From assembly GCA_038211735.1 (NCBI GenBank), contig JBBQVK010000001.1, forward strand, positions 612,679-676,678: 64,000 nt of DNA, written 5' to 3'. The notes beneath the pieces are model-generated. The model did not search any database. It saw only the letters and a program-made list of their open reading frames with translations, and was not told where the DNA came from. Shown piece by piece: positions 39,757 through 49,628 of the stretch. Every line of letters starts with the position of its first letter. Position 1 is the stretch's first letter. A program made the position numbers and the translations under genes. The stretch comes from JBBQVK01 sp038211735 (lineage in GTDB: Bacteria; Patescibacteriota; Gracilibacteria; Absconditabacterales; Absconditicoccaceae).

Positions 39757-40305
39757 ATGTCTAGAATCGGAAAACTTCCTATCGTAATCCCAGCAGGGGT
39801 AACGGTAACACAACAAGACGGTATCGTTGCTGTGAAAGGCCCAAAAGGCTCACTTCAGCAAACTCTTCCGCTTGGCGCAATTGTGGATATCAAAGATGGT
39901 AGTGTAGAAGTATCTGTAAGCGGTCCAGAACACAACAATCTACGAGGATTGGTAAGGACGCTAATCGATAATATGGTAGTGGGAGTTACTACAGGATACG
40001 AGAAAAAACTTCACGTTATCGGAGTAGGGTACGCTGCAAAATCACAAGGTAAAAATCTTGTACTCAACTTAGGCTACTCACATCCTGTTAATCATCCATT
40101 GCCCGAAGGTATTACAGCAAGTATCGAAAGAGATCCAAAAGGTAGCGATATAGTTACGCTACAGTGAATTGATAAACAACTTTTGGGTGAACACGCAGCT
40201 AGAATTAGATCATACAGAAAACCTGAACCATATAAGGGGAAAGGAGTAAGATATGTAGGTGAGCACATCAAGATGAAGGCTGGTAAGACAGCAGCAGGTA
40301 AATAG
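39757..40305 (+). CDS. rplF: 50S ribosomal protein L6
   Basis: 182 residues. MSRIGKLPIVIPAGVTVTQ, VKGPKGSLQQTLP, EKKLHVIGVGYAAKSQGKNL and the C-terminal RKPEPYKGKGVRYVGEHI are L6 hallmarks. One glycine (40165-40167, in TLQ-G-IDKQLLG) is TGA. Confidence 0.97.
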
Positions 40306-40332
40306 TATTTATTACACATTTATTACAATCAG

Positions 40333-40692
40333 ATGAAAACATTAGCAAATCACTCTCGCGCAAAAGAAGCGAACCGTGCAGCGAGAAAGCATAGAACAAA
40401 CACTATCGTTAAAGCCACTACTACAAGGCCTAGATTGATCGTGAATAGAACTAACAAGTTCATCTATGCGCAGATTATAAATAGAGATGGGAACGTTGTC
40501 GCATCGACCAACGATCACTCTATGAAATCTGGTACGAAATCTGAAAGAGCGTTCCAAGTAGGCGAAGCAATCGCAAAAGCAGCTCAAGAAAGCAAAATAC
40601 TCGAAGTGGTGTTTGATAGAAATGGATTCCTTTTCCACGGAAGAGTTAAACAAGTTGCTGAAGGAGCAAGATCAGGAGGATTAAAATTCTAA
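40333..40692 (+). CDS. rplR: 50S ribosomal protein L18
   Basis: 119 residues. RPRLIVNRTNKFIYAQIINR, GEAIAKAAQESKILEVVFDR and NGFLFHGRVKQVAEGARSGG are the 5S-rRNA-binding L18 signature. No TGA. Confidence 0.96.
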   Translation: MKTLANHSRAKEANRAARKHRTNTIVKATTTRPRLIVNRTNKFIYAQIINRDGNVVASTNDHSMKSGTKSERAFQVGEAIAKAAQESKILEVVFDRNGFLFHGRVKQVAEGARSGGLKF

Positions 40693-40723
40693 ATATATTT
40701 ATTTTTGTTTTTTACGAAGATAC

Positions 40724-41299
40724 ATGGCTAAAGGTAGAAAGAAAGATGACAGACTCGAAAAAAAACCTCAAAAAGAGTTTGAAGAGGTGCTTCTTGAAGT
40801 AAGAAGAGTAACGAGAGTTACAACGGGTGGTAGACAACTGTCATTTAGAGCTATTATCGTAATCGGTAATAAGAAAGGCAAGATCGGTATCTGAATGTCC
40901 AAAGGTTCAGACGTATCAATCGCTGTCAGCAAAGCTACGCATGATGCTTACAAGCATGTCGTAGTAGTTCCTATTACTGAACAAGGAAGTGTTCCATATG
41001 AGACAGTTCGCAAATATAAAGGTGCAGTAGTGAAATTACTCCCTGCAGCTAATGGTACAGGACTTAAGGCGGGATCGTCAGTGAGAACGGTACTTGCATT
41101 GGCAGGATACAACAATATGCTTTCTAAGATTATGGGAACCAATAATAAATTAAACAACGCTGTAGCCGCAATCCATGCGTTAGAGTACTACAAAGTTGGT
41201 AAGAACCCTAAGAAGAGAGTAGTAGCAAAAGTAGAAACTCCAGTCGAAAATATTACAGAACAGCCAATAGACAGTTGAGAGGTGAAAGCAGAAAGTTAA
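40724..41299 (+). CDS. rpsE: 30S ribosomal protein S5
   Basis: 191 residues. RRVTRVTTGGRQLSFRAIIV, GNKKGKIGIGMSKGSDVSIA and KLLPAANGTGLKAGSSVRTV are conserved S5 segments. The glycine in KIGIG is TGA (40892). The C-terminal 25 residues (VETPVENITEQPIDS...) extend past the usual end. Confidence 0.96.
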
Positions 41300-41466
41300 A
41301 AGTGAGAAATGATAAAAGGGAAGTGAGGAAGCGAGGGATCGAGGAATTGAGGAAGTGGAAAATTGAAGGTTGAAAGCAATAAGTGATTATTACACTCTCA
41401 ATTCTCAATTCTCAATTCTCAATTAATATACTATATTTGTTTTGTTTGTTAGCACTTATTACATCG
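41300..41466. repeat. Purine-rich spacer and CTCAATT tandem repeat before rplO
   Basis: A 100-bp A/G-rich stretch with repeated AATTGAGG / AAATTGAAG words is followed at about 41394-41424 by four copies of CTCAATT. The two halves are complementary and could fold into a long imperfect hairpin. rpmD (L30), which would usually lie here, is absent. Confidence 0.6.
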
Positions 41467-41961
41467 ATGATGTTACATGAACTTAAAAAAACCCCAGGTC
41501 GTACAGGAACTACCAAAAGAGTAGGAAGAGGTAATGGTTCTGGACGCGGTAACTACTGTGGTAAAGGGGTCAAGGGGCAAAAGGCTAGATCAGACGGTCA
41601 TAGACCTGCATGGTTTGAAGGTGGACAAACGCCACTTCAAATGAGACTTCCGAAATTGAGAGGATTCAAAAGATACTTCAAATTTTTGAAGCATTATGAA
41701 GCGGTAAATCTTGGTCACTTAGAAGCTGATGAGAGAATTATAACAGGGGCGACTGTTGATAAAGCATTATTAGTACAGTGCTGATATCTTAGAAAGACAT
41801 CTTCATTCATCAAGATTTTAGGAAAAGGAAAACTTACAAAATCATTGATGTTTACTGATGTAGACGCGGTTTCTGCTTCTGCTCTCAAACAAATTGAAGC
41901 GGCTGGAGGGACGGTTGCACTTACACCGCACATTGAGACTCCAAAGCCAACTAAAAAATAG
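41467..41961 (+). CDS. rplO: 50S ribosomal protein L15
   Basis: 164 residues. LKKTPGRTGTTKRVGRGNGS, GRGNYCGKGVKGQKAR and RPAWFEGGQTPLQMRLPKLR are the Gly-rich N-terminal arm of L15. VSASALKQIEAAGGTVAL closes the fold. One glycine is TGA (41782). ATG 41467 or 41470 may be used. Confidence 0.96.
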
Positions 41962-41989
41962 ATTATTTACTTTACCGCTATAGAATATC

Positions 41990-43309
41990 ATGCAAGAGTT
42001 CTTCCAGTATGTTAGCGATATTATTGCCAATAAGTCGGTAAGAAAGAAAATACTTTACACGTTGTTATTTTTGGCGATCTATAGATTTCTAGTATACGTT
42101 CCAGTACCGTTTGTAGACATCAAGATTTGGGCTACTAGCACGATTCAATCTGGAGGAGGATTGGAGTATTTCGCTATGCTTTTAGGTGGTACTATCGATC
42201 AGTTTTCTATAATTGCAGTCGGACTTATTCCATATATCAATGCGTCAATTATCATGCAGTTGTTAGCTGCTGTTTTACCACAACTTGAAGAGCTTCAAGA
42301 ACAGGGAGAACAAGGAACACAGAAAATACAACAGTATACTAGATGGATTGCCTTCCCATTAGCATTTGTTCAGTCTATTGGAATGGTTTACTTTATTAAC
42401 TATCTCCTTGGAGGAAGCGTTATCTCTACTGATATCGTGACCGTGTTACTTACTGCATTCGCCTTGTCTGTAGGAAGTATTATGCTCGTATGGATCGGAG
42501 AAATGATCACAGAGAAAGGTATCTCAAACGGTATCTCTGTATTGATCTTCGCTTCTATTATTGCTGGAATTACGTCACAAACATATACTTACATCGGATC
42601 ATCTGGAACTGACCTTTTGAGTGTGGTTATCTTTATGCTCGCTATCGTGTTGGTACTTATCGTCCTTTCTGTAGTGTTGATTAAAACAAGAAAAGATATT
42701 CCAATAGTGTATGCTAGACAAGGTAAAGTAGAGGAGACGGCGAGTTTACCTATCCCGCTTAATCCAGTAGGAATGATTCCTATTATCTTCTCAGTTGCTT
42801 TTGCAACATTCCCATACTTATTGTCACAGATTATTGTAAATACCTGAAGTCAAAATGTGATGATGCAGAGCGTCGCAAGATGGATTGAAATTAATTTCAA
42901 CATCTATGCACAACAACCTGGTCCATTAATTATCGGTGTTTATTTCTGTTTGATCGTAGCGTTTACGTTCTTCTATGCTATGATTACCTTCAATCCTGAG
43001 AGAATTGCAGATAATATACAGAAAAGAGGCGGATTTATCCCAGGTATTAGACCTGGAGAAGAGACTGCTGCTTACTTAACTGGCGTCTTGAATCACCTTT
43101 GTTTACGAGGAGGAATCGGATTAGGGTTTATCGGTTGTTATAGTTATATCTTAAGCTATATTCCTTTTGTACAACAGGCTGCACAAAATATCGGTTCTAT
43201 CCCTGTGATCGTAAGTGGATCAGGAGTGGTGATTATCGTAGGTGTGGTACAGGAACTTGTGAGCAAGATCAATGCAGAACTTTTGATGGAAAGATACGAT
43301 AGAATCTAA
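41990..43309 (+). CDS. secY: Protein translocase subunit SecY
   Basis: 439 residues with ten hydrophobic helices. It forms the SecYEG export channel. Conserved features: FVDIKIWATSTIQSGGGLEY (plug region), GLIPYINASIIMQLLAAVLP, GNGIS-like EKGISNGISVLIFASIIAG, RQGKVEETASLPIPLNPVGM and the cytoplasmic loop RGGFIPGIRPGEETAAYL. One glycine is TGA (42845-42847). Last gene of the block, followed by a terminator; adk, map and infA do not follow. Confidence 0.97.
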
Positions 43310-43340
43310 AAAAATATACAGACGTTTCTTATTACTGAAA

Positions 43341-43367
43341 AACTCCGAATGTTCGGAGTTTTTTTGT
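43341..43367 (+). terminator. Terminator after secY
   Basis: Stem AACTCCGAA/TTCGGAGTT followed by a T-run. The stem core CTCCGAATGTTCGGAG equals that of the terminator at 15013. Confidence 0.93.
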
Positions 43368-43378
43368 TATCAGTAGAT

Positions 43379-44515
43379 TTACAAATAGTTCTTATATATC
43401 TCTTCGTATTCCTTTACTGTGTTTTCCCAGCTGAACTCTTTACGAGGAATATGATGTCGTTGCTTACGTTTTACTTTTGACACTCCTTCTGTAATAGATG
43501 AGGGACTTAAGTCGACGAGAAATACGACTTTGCCAGAGACGACTTCTGGGAGAGCACCGTTACGTGTAACAATAAGTGGTTTGTTGAGCTGACTAACTTC
43601 TGCTGCTACGAGTCAGAATCCGTCACTTATGGATGGGACAATAACAAAATCTGCCATATATACCAAGTTTACGAGGTCTGTTTGCTGGAGCCCGTGAAGG
43701 AGAGTGATATAATTTTCTAACTGAAGTTTCTTGATAAGACTATAGATTTTATGGTCTCTTCTACCAGGAATGATATTGAGGACAGCTTTAAAATGAGGGT
43801 GGGCTTTTATGATTTCAGGGAGCGAACGAACAAAGTAATCTAACCCTTTGGAAGCACCGCTATGACCATAGTAAAGACCAATGAAATGACCATCGAGTTT
43901 ATGCAAGCTTTTGAATCTAGCGATTCGCTCTGGGTCTTTATGGTCTTCGTTCCGTATTGAAGTATCAATGCCGTTGGAAATAACGGCAAGTTCTTTATTA
44001 GGAATTTTGAAAAGGCGATGGACCATTTGTTTGGTGTACTCGGACACACATACTTTGTGACTATATGGAAACCAGAAGATTATTTGCTCAAAAAACTTGA
44101 AGAGCTTCCAGCGATAAGGTTTATAACGCTTCCGAAGTGTGCCAAACACTTCATGGATAGTAAGTATTACTGGCATTGTACGTAATCGCCCTATGATACT
44201 GGCAGGGATTGCTGCCGCATAAGTTGTGGTGTGGATAACATCATACTGGCTTGCGACCTTCAGGCCAAACATGAGCGCTTTCCATAGGAAACTTATCCTA
44301 TTTTTTCCCACTCTCCAAATCTCTATCTGTCCAGCATTCTCATAGGTCGGTAGTGTTTTGGTCGGTTTGATCGTGATAATTCATATTTTGTATCCTTCAG
44401 TGACCAAACGGGTTATGATATTTTCAAAAACAATCTCCAATCATCCAAGGTGTGGAGAGTAGTAGTCAACTATGAACAGAAGGCGTGGTTTTTTTCAGTG
44501 AGGAGTATCTGCCAT
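43379..44515 (-). CDS. GT4-family glycosyltransferase
   Basis: 378 residues. The N-terminal Rossmann half begins KKPRLLFIVDYYSPHLGGLE and holds YDVIHTTTYAAAIPASIIGR, typical of GT-B GT4 enzymes. The C-terminal half has ISNGIDTSIR, LYYGHSGASKGLDYFVRSLP and the donor-binding segment VPSISDGFGLVAAEVSQLNK. It probably adds a sugar to a surface glycan or lipid carrier. ATG 44513-44515 follows an in-frame stop directly. Two glycines in DGFG and LGGLE are TGA. Confidence 0.92.
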
Positions 44516-44568
44516 CGATTACATACTAACGATCTTCACCTAGGAAACAACCAAAAGCAGATATGATG

Positions 44569-44597
44569 AGGCCTGCGTCCGAAACGGAGCAGGCCTT
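44569..44597 (-). terminator. Hairpin at the end of the 75-residue membrane protein gene
   Basis: Stem AGGCCTGC/GCAGGCCT with inner TCCG/CGGA pairs, overlapping the stop codon. No strong T-run follows on either strand, so termination is plausible but not certain. Confidence 0.45.
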
Positions 44598-44823
44598 ACG
44601 TTGTTGAGTAATCTTTAAGTCCCCGAATGTGAGGACCCAGATTTGGTCATTTCCCCGCAATCATATGCCATATGATATACAGTAGGATGATTACTATTCC
44701 TACTGTTAGCACGGTAGCAGCTAACGGACTCACTGCCGGTATCAGAACAGAGGACATGAATGTGCCTACCACCGTCCTCGATATGAGGAACGCTATCGCT
44801 GCAAAAATAATAAATTTAATCAT
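44596..44823 (-). CDS. Small two-helix membrane protein
   Basis: 75 residues with two hydrophobic helices (FIIFAAIAFLISRTVVGTFM and LAATVLTVGIVIILLYIIWH) and a short basic tail (GPNLGPHIRGLKDYSTT), with one TGA glycine. The promoter (TTGACT, 16 bp, TATAGT) has its -10 box at 44848-44853. The ATG codons at 44856 and 44847 therefore lie before the transcript start, so I use ATG 44823 (MIKFIIF). No family recognised. Confidence 0.6.
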
Positions 44824-44847
44824 CTCTATTTGTGTTTGATTACGCAT

Positions 44848-44875
44848 ACTATACATATGATTATCTACTAGTCAA
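44848..44875 (-). promoter_or_regulatory. Promoter of the small membrane protein gene
   Basis: On the minus strand, TTGACT (44875-44870), a 16-bp spacer and TATAGT (44853-44848). This placement decides the start codon of the gene. Confidence 0.65.
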
Positions 44876-44976
44876 TAGTTCTTACCAGCCATTTAGTGGC
44901 TTTATTCCTAAATCTTAAGATTCATTTAAGGTTGTCGGGGTATAGTCTCAGTCCTTTTACCAATAACTATGCAGCC

Positions 44977-45825
44977 ATGAACATACTACTTAAGAAATGA
45001 CTGGGCATAAGTTTGTACGCGATGATGACAGCCACCATCTTAACTGTAGGAGTTGTTTCAGCCAACGATTGAAGTTGAAAACGATGAGATGAATATAAGC
45101 AACGAAAGTCCAACCACGTAGGTCTTAAGGATGACCTTGCGTCAAAAAGAATAGAAATTAAGGACAATTGGGAAAGTTTTCACGATGAGCAGGGGCGTCT
45201 CTCTGACTATCTTAAAGATGGTCTGACTGACGCTGAGAAACAAACTATCGATAAACTCCTGAGTGATCATAAAGTAGATGTAAAAACTAAAACAGAGGCA
45301 TTTATCACTACATATTCTGGTTCAGGTGGCCCAACCACCGGTCAGATTAGCTCTTTTGTTACGTCGTTGGTAAATCTAAAAACCAACCTTTATGCAGACC
45401 TAGAGATCTATGTAGATACTGGTCAGATGGATGAGTACGATAGTTATGTAGAAGGATTACTAAATGAGTTCGCAGCAAACTTCACTATGAGGATAACGTA
45501 CTTCAAGGAACATAAAGGAATGAGTGATATGCATAAAATGAAAGGCAAGTTCCACCTTCCTGAACGTATTAGAGATAGAGTGCGTGTACTCATAGATATA
45601 TTGGACAATGATGTGGACTACGGTAAGAAAGCAGATTTCTTACAGTCTATCTTAGACAAGATAGCCAAGAAAATGGATCAGATAGAAAATACAGACTCTT
45701 TAGATGATACGATCAAAGAAAAACTTATCTCTTTCTTGGGAGAGATTTATGACTTTACTGACGGAGAGTTAAATAGTCTCATAGTGGATAGTGATGAGAA
45801 TATAAGTGTAAGTAAAGGAAACTAA
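44977..45825 (+). CDS. Secreted helical protein of unknown function
   Basis: 282 residues. A signal peptide (MNILLKKGLGISLYAMMTAT, cut near VVSAND) is followed by a charged, mostly helical mature chain without Cys. Segments such as LSDYLKDGLTDAEKQTIDKL and RDRVRVLIDILDNDVDYGKK resemble EF-hand-like or spectrin-like helices, but no calcium loop is clear. Four TGA glycines lie in the first 35 codons and none in the rest. It is a single-gene unit with its own terminator. No family recognised. Confidence 0.75.
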
Positions 45826-45876
45826 CTACTATTGTTGGACGGGCAAATATATAAGAACAGTAAAACACCAAAAGGA

Positions 45877-45901
45877 CGAGAGCTATATGCTCTCGTTTTT
45901 T
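45877..45901 (+). terminator. Terminator after the secreted helical protein
   Basis: Perfect stem CGAGAGC/GCTCTCG with a TATAT loop and a T-run. Confidence 0.92.
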
Positions 45902-45919
45902 GATGTCTGTATTTTAGAA

Positions 45920-46861
45920 TTATTTATCTAGGCGGTCTGTTACTATTCATAACTGCTTGGTAGACGTTTTACTTTTTTCGATATCGCTTATTATACTCTT
46001 CAGTAATTCGTACGGATCTGGTACTTCTAATACTACTGACGTATCTCGCTTTTCTATTTCCTTCTTCTTTTGTGAGCTAGCCTCAGCTCTTTCATAATAA
46101 CCTTCTAACGTAGCATGCTCAGCAGCAAGGCTGGCTCTGGTATTTGTACAGTTCCTTGGATTGAATGATCCAACATACTGTGCTGAATTTTTCCGGTCTT
46201 TTGGAGTTCAGCTTTTAGCATAGATCTCAGCGTCTTCTAATTTCGCTAAGTAAGATTGGTACTTCGCATCCTTTTTACTACCGGGATAGTTGTTGTAATA
46301 GGGATCGTGCTGTAACATCTTATACTTTAACTCATTCTTTTTATCTTCGATCATTCACTTCACGTATTCAAACACTACATTCCAATCAGCTCTAATAATC
46401 TGTAACCTTCCCTCTATCTCTTCGAGTGTTTTTATTTCGCTAGACACTTTAGCTTTAAATACTGGGTCCTTTGCTTTAGTAAGTATTTCATCTTTGAGAT
46501 ATATATATTGCCTCTCAATTTGTTTCAGTGTTGTACCGCAATATCAATCAAAGCCAGAACGAAGCCCAGCAGCATTTGCAAACTGGTCACTTAAGTTATT
46601 TTTAATCTGATCTTCACGCGCTCTATAAGACGCAAGACTCATTTCCTTCCCAAGAACATTTTCCTGGAAATCTTTTCGAAGTGGATCGCCTTTGGCTATA
46701 GCGTCCACTAGATTAGTTCTAAGTAATAACAACTCTTGTAGTTTGGGCGGTATTACATCTGCAGCTAGTTCTTTACATTCTTGTTTCATCTGCGCGAATA
46801 CAGTGCTGAGTTCATCTTCTTGTCAGTTGTCGAGTTGATCGTCGAGTTGTCTTTCTGCCAT
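45920..46861 (-). CDS. Helical, coiled-coil protein of unknown function
   Basis: 313 residues without signal peptide or membrane helix. It is Lys/Glu-rich with long predicted helices (LRKDFQENVLGKEMSLASYR, KTLEEIEGRLQIIRADWNVV, KKKEIEKRDTSVVLE). Two short Gly/Cys spots (FDGYCGTTLKQ, NPRNCTNTR) may be turns or a disulfide. A few glycines are TGA. The gene stands alone between the convergent secreted protein gene and the divergent CPBP gene. Probably a cytoplasmic structural protein; not recognised. Confidence 0.7.
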
Positions 46862-47011
46862 TTAGCTTGAGTACTAAAGTAATCTACCACTATATTATAT
46901 AGACCAGTTACAATAAATACAAAATTCGCCATCTCTAATTTGTCTTGCAAGTACTGAATAAAACGAGTACCTTCGGGTTAACGGTTATGTTTTAGATAAA
47001 CAGGGCAGTAT

Positions 47012-47764
47012 ATGAAAAAAGATGTCTTAGCGGTAGGTTTGTTTATGGCTCTTTTCGCTGCGGTAAACGGAGTTTTTTTCCTTACTACAAACAATCCAGC
47101 GATATGAGCATCGATAGGTGAGCGATTGGGTTTTATGCAATCGCGACCACAAGCTGCTCAGATATTTTTGCTGTTCATCGTCCAAGAGACTTTGTTACTT
47201 GCTATTTTCTTACTCGTCTTTAGACGATGGAAATGAAGAGCTAGTATCACACAATACTTCCGCGATAAGTTTCAATGGAAAGGGTGGTGAGTCGCAGTCA
47301 AGCGATCGTTGTGAGGACTGCTTGTATATATTTTTGGTAGCGCGATTTTGCTCTCTGCGTTAAACTACTTTCACATTGTCATTCCATGATTATTTGGTCA
47401 ACAGGGCGTCATGGATATATTAGAAGGCATTCCGCTCGATACACGATTTGATTATATTTTGTTACTATTATTGGCAGTTGTTATCGGACCAATAGTCGAA
47501 GAGCTGTTGTTTAGATGATTTATAACTCATACTCTTGCTTCCAACTGGGCGTGATCTGGAGTGGTTGTGGCTGCTGTGTTGTTTGCGGTAGCACATATGG
47601 AGCGGGGAGTTGTATTGAATCTTATCGTCTTGGCACTTTTCTTAGGATATATTTATCGAAAAACAGGCTCTTTGCGGTATAGCCTCCTGTTTCATATGGG
47701 GATCAATGGATTAGCGGTGGTAGCGGTAATTTTGGCGAATACGCATCCTGGGCTGGTAGGGTAG
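47012..47764 (+). CDS. CPBP (CAAX-type) intramembrane metalloprotease
   Basis: 250 residues with about seven hydrophobic helices. Catalytic motif 1 is EELLFRG (EExxxR; the Gly is TGA at 47516) in PIVEELLFRGFITHTL. Motif 2 is FAVAHME and motif 3 is LLFHMGINGLA. Bacterial CPBP proteases process membrane or export-related peptides, often in bacteriocin immunity. No peptide gene is seen next to it. Confidence 0.88.
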
Positions 47765-47779
47765 CTAGATAAACGACTA

Positions 47780-47807
47780 TTGACAATATCTATGAGAACG
47801 ATATAGA
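47780..47807 (+). promoter_or_regulatory. Promoter before the 266-residue protein gene
   Basis: TTGACA (47780-47785), a 16-bp spacer and TATAGA (47802-47807). Confidence 0.65.
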
Positions 47808-47845
47808 ATAGTATCGTTTTTTAGTATATCTTACGTTATTGTCGG

Positions 47846-48646
47846 ATGGCAGATCTCACTTATAATGTAGTCGCTCAACAGTTAGCAACCATAAGCACTC
47901 TTCATGTTAGCGACAAGATAATTGTGGATATGCAGACGCTCTTGCTTAAGTCGTTAAGTTTCGACAAATTTAGTCTGTCATCATTTCCTGAAACAATTAT
48001 TAAGAGGACTATAGAATCTTGCTGAAGTGACGTTGTCGGTATCACTAGAGAAATAGAAAAACTTCATGCGATCAAGATGATTAGCATAAAACCACTAGAG
48101 GGCAATGTTGTAGAGATCTGAGAAAAGATATTCTCGTCTTTAAGACCAAATCTATGGCCCACTCACAATGATGAACAAGATGACGATACTGATGATGAAG
48201 TTGACGAAAGTAAGTATGAAGGTTTTTTTGAATCTCCAATGCCTCGGTGACATGAGAGTTATAAGGGAATCTATATTGAAGGGACTGCACTCGTGAGACT
48301 GCTTGGAGCAGACCGCGAGAGGTGGAGATTTGAGATGTCGCGATTTAAGCTCTTTGATAACGAAGAGCAGATAAGAGATTTTCTAACGACTTATATCCCT
48401 GGTGCAACTGAATTTGCAAGAATCCGAAATTTTGTAGAACTACTATGACTCAAAAAATCTTGATATCGTTATAGTGATGGTAGTCGGAGCACTGTGGATA
48501 AGTGATGATATGTCCGAATGTCGCTACCCGAAGGTAGTAAGGCTTGGGCTCTTTCGTTTACAGATGCAAGAGCGGAACTAGTTAGATTTGATATTAGCAG
48601 AGCAATACCAGCTATTCGTTGGGAGCTGAATGAGTTGCCTTTCTAA
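47846..48646 (+). CDS. Protein with a repeated C-terminal surface-type domain, copy 1
   Basis: 266 residues. The N-terminal 170 residues are helical and acidic (DEQDDDTDDEVDESKYEGFF). The C-terminal 90 residues (FLTTYIPGATEFARIRNFVE, LLGLKKSGYRYSDGS, KGGYVRMSLPEGSKAWALSF) match the last 90 residues of the gene at 62955. The pattern R-x-SDG then GYYW-like then G-x-x-A-x-x-L-x-F resembles the Fibrobacter-type paralogous (TIGR02145-like) domain; this match is from memory. No signal peptide. Many glycines are TGA. Confidence 0.65.
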
Positions 48647-48708
48647 ACTGTTAATATTGGACTATTTCCCTTGAAATCACCCCCAACTTCCCTATAAAAT
48701 CATCATAT

Positions 48709-48764
48709 CCAAAGACCGACAGGTGAGTAATCCGCATGGATACTGTAATATCCCGTCGAGAGGA
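48709..48764 (+). ncRNA. Ribosomal protein L10 leader-like RNA
   Basis: Upstream of rplJ, AAAGACCGACAGGTGAG is followed by a small hairpin (ATCC-GCAT-GGAT) and then TAATATCCCGTCGAGAGG. This follows the known L10 leader pattern (AGAC-x-x-AGGTG ... TTAAT-CC-x-x-CCGAGG), where L10(L12)4 binds to repress its operon. Stem CGAC-A-GG pairs with CC-C-GTCG. Confidence 0.65.
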
Positions 48765-48793
48765 GTAGCTAACAAGAACCTTTTTCTGTTGTT

Positions 48794-48820
48794 ACACTCG
48801 CGTCTGCGGTGTTTTTTTAT
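48794..48820 (+). terminator. Attenuator-like terminator before rplJ
   Basis: ACACTCGC pairs with GCGGTGT (one bulge) and is followed by seven T. It sits between the L10 leader and the rplJ ATG, as expected for a leader-controlled attenuator. Confidence 0.7.
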
Positions 48821-48838
48821 TTTTTGGAGTGGACTTCT

Positions 48839-49513
48839 ATGGCACTATTGAAAGCACAAAAAGTAGAACTCGCACACAGATACGTCCAGGAGCTTAATGA
48901 AGCTAAAAACGTGATTCTCCTTAAGCAGTATGGGCTACCTGTAAATGAGCTAACTATGCTTAGAAGAGGTGTTGCTATAGCTGAAGGTAAAATACAAATA
49001 GTCAAGAAAAGAGTGTTCTTGAAAGGTATCGAAGGGAAGTATGATGGTGTTACGCTCGATACATTGGATGGCTCTATTGTTGTCTTATATAGTTACAATG
49101 AGGGTGACGAAAACGCTCCATTGAAAGCAATTCACAAACAGAAGAAAGTACGAGCCAAAGAAAAAGCTGTATTTGGTTTCGATTACCTAGGAGGATGGTA
49201 CGATAAAGTACGACATACAAGTGATTACGTAAGTGAACTAGCGGGTCTTCCATCCAAGGAAGAGTTGATCGGTAAGTTCTTGTTCTTACTCAATCATCCT
49301 GTTGCATCGTTTGCAAGAGTATTGCAAGCAATCGCTGACAAGGACGGATCTGTAGTTGAGACAGCTCCTGAAGCTCCAAAAGCTGGGGAAGCACCAGTTG
49401 AAGAAGCTAAGCCTGAAGCTCCTGTAGCAGAAATGCCAACAGCAGCAGCGGAGCAACAAGCAGAATCTCAAGAACAAGCACAACAAGAAAACCAAGAAGA
49501 ACAAGCCGCTTAA
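48839..49513 (+). CDS. rplJ: 50S ribosomal protein L10 with acidic tail
   Basis: 224 residues; L10 is usually about 165-175. The N-terminal rRNA-binding part (ALLKAQKVELAHRYVQELNE, AKNVILLKQYGLPVNELTML) and the helix that binds L12 are present. The last 55 residues are an Ala/Glu/Gln/Pro-rich tail (PVEEAKPEAPVAEMP, EQQAESQEQAQQ). No TGA codon. A GGAGTGGAC sequence just before the start is one of few Shine-Dalgarno-like sites here. rplA and rplK do not precede it. Confidence 0.93.
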   Translation: MALLKAQKVELAHRYVQELNEAKNVILLKQYGLPVNELTMLRRGVAIAEGKIQIVKKRVFLKGIEGKYDGVTLDTLDGSIVVLYSYNEGDENAPLKAIHKQKKVRAKEKAVFGFDYLGGWYDKVRHTSDYVSELAGLPSKEELIGKFLFLLNHPVASFARVLQAIADKDGSVVETAPEAPKAGEAPVEEAKPEAPVAEMPTAAAEQQAESQEQAQQENQEEQAA

Positions 49514-49628
49514 TTGGCACTAATAAATTGGATATCCAATTTATTAGCGTGCAAGATCAACTCTAATTAGTATCTGTTGATTTTGCGCATAGATTGCAAT
49601 TATTCTTTACTTATTTATTATAACGACC

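Noticed and set aside
44824..44856. Upstream ATG starts of the small membrane protein
   Set aside because: They lie before or inside the -10 box and would not be transcribed from the promoter seen.
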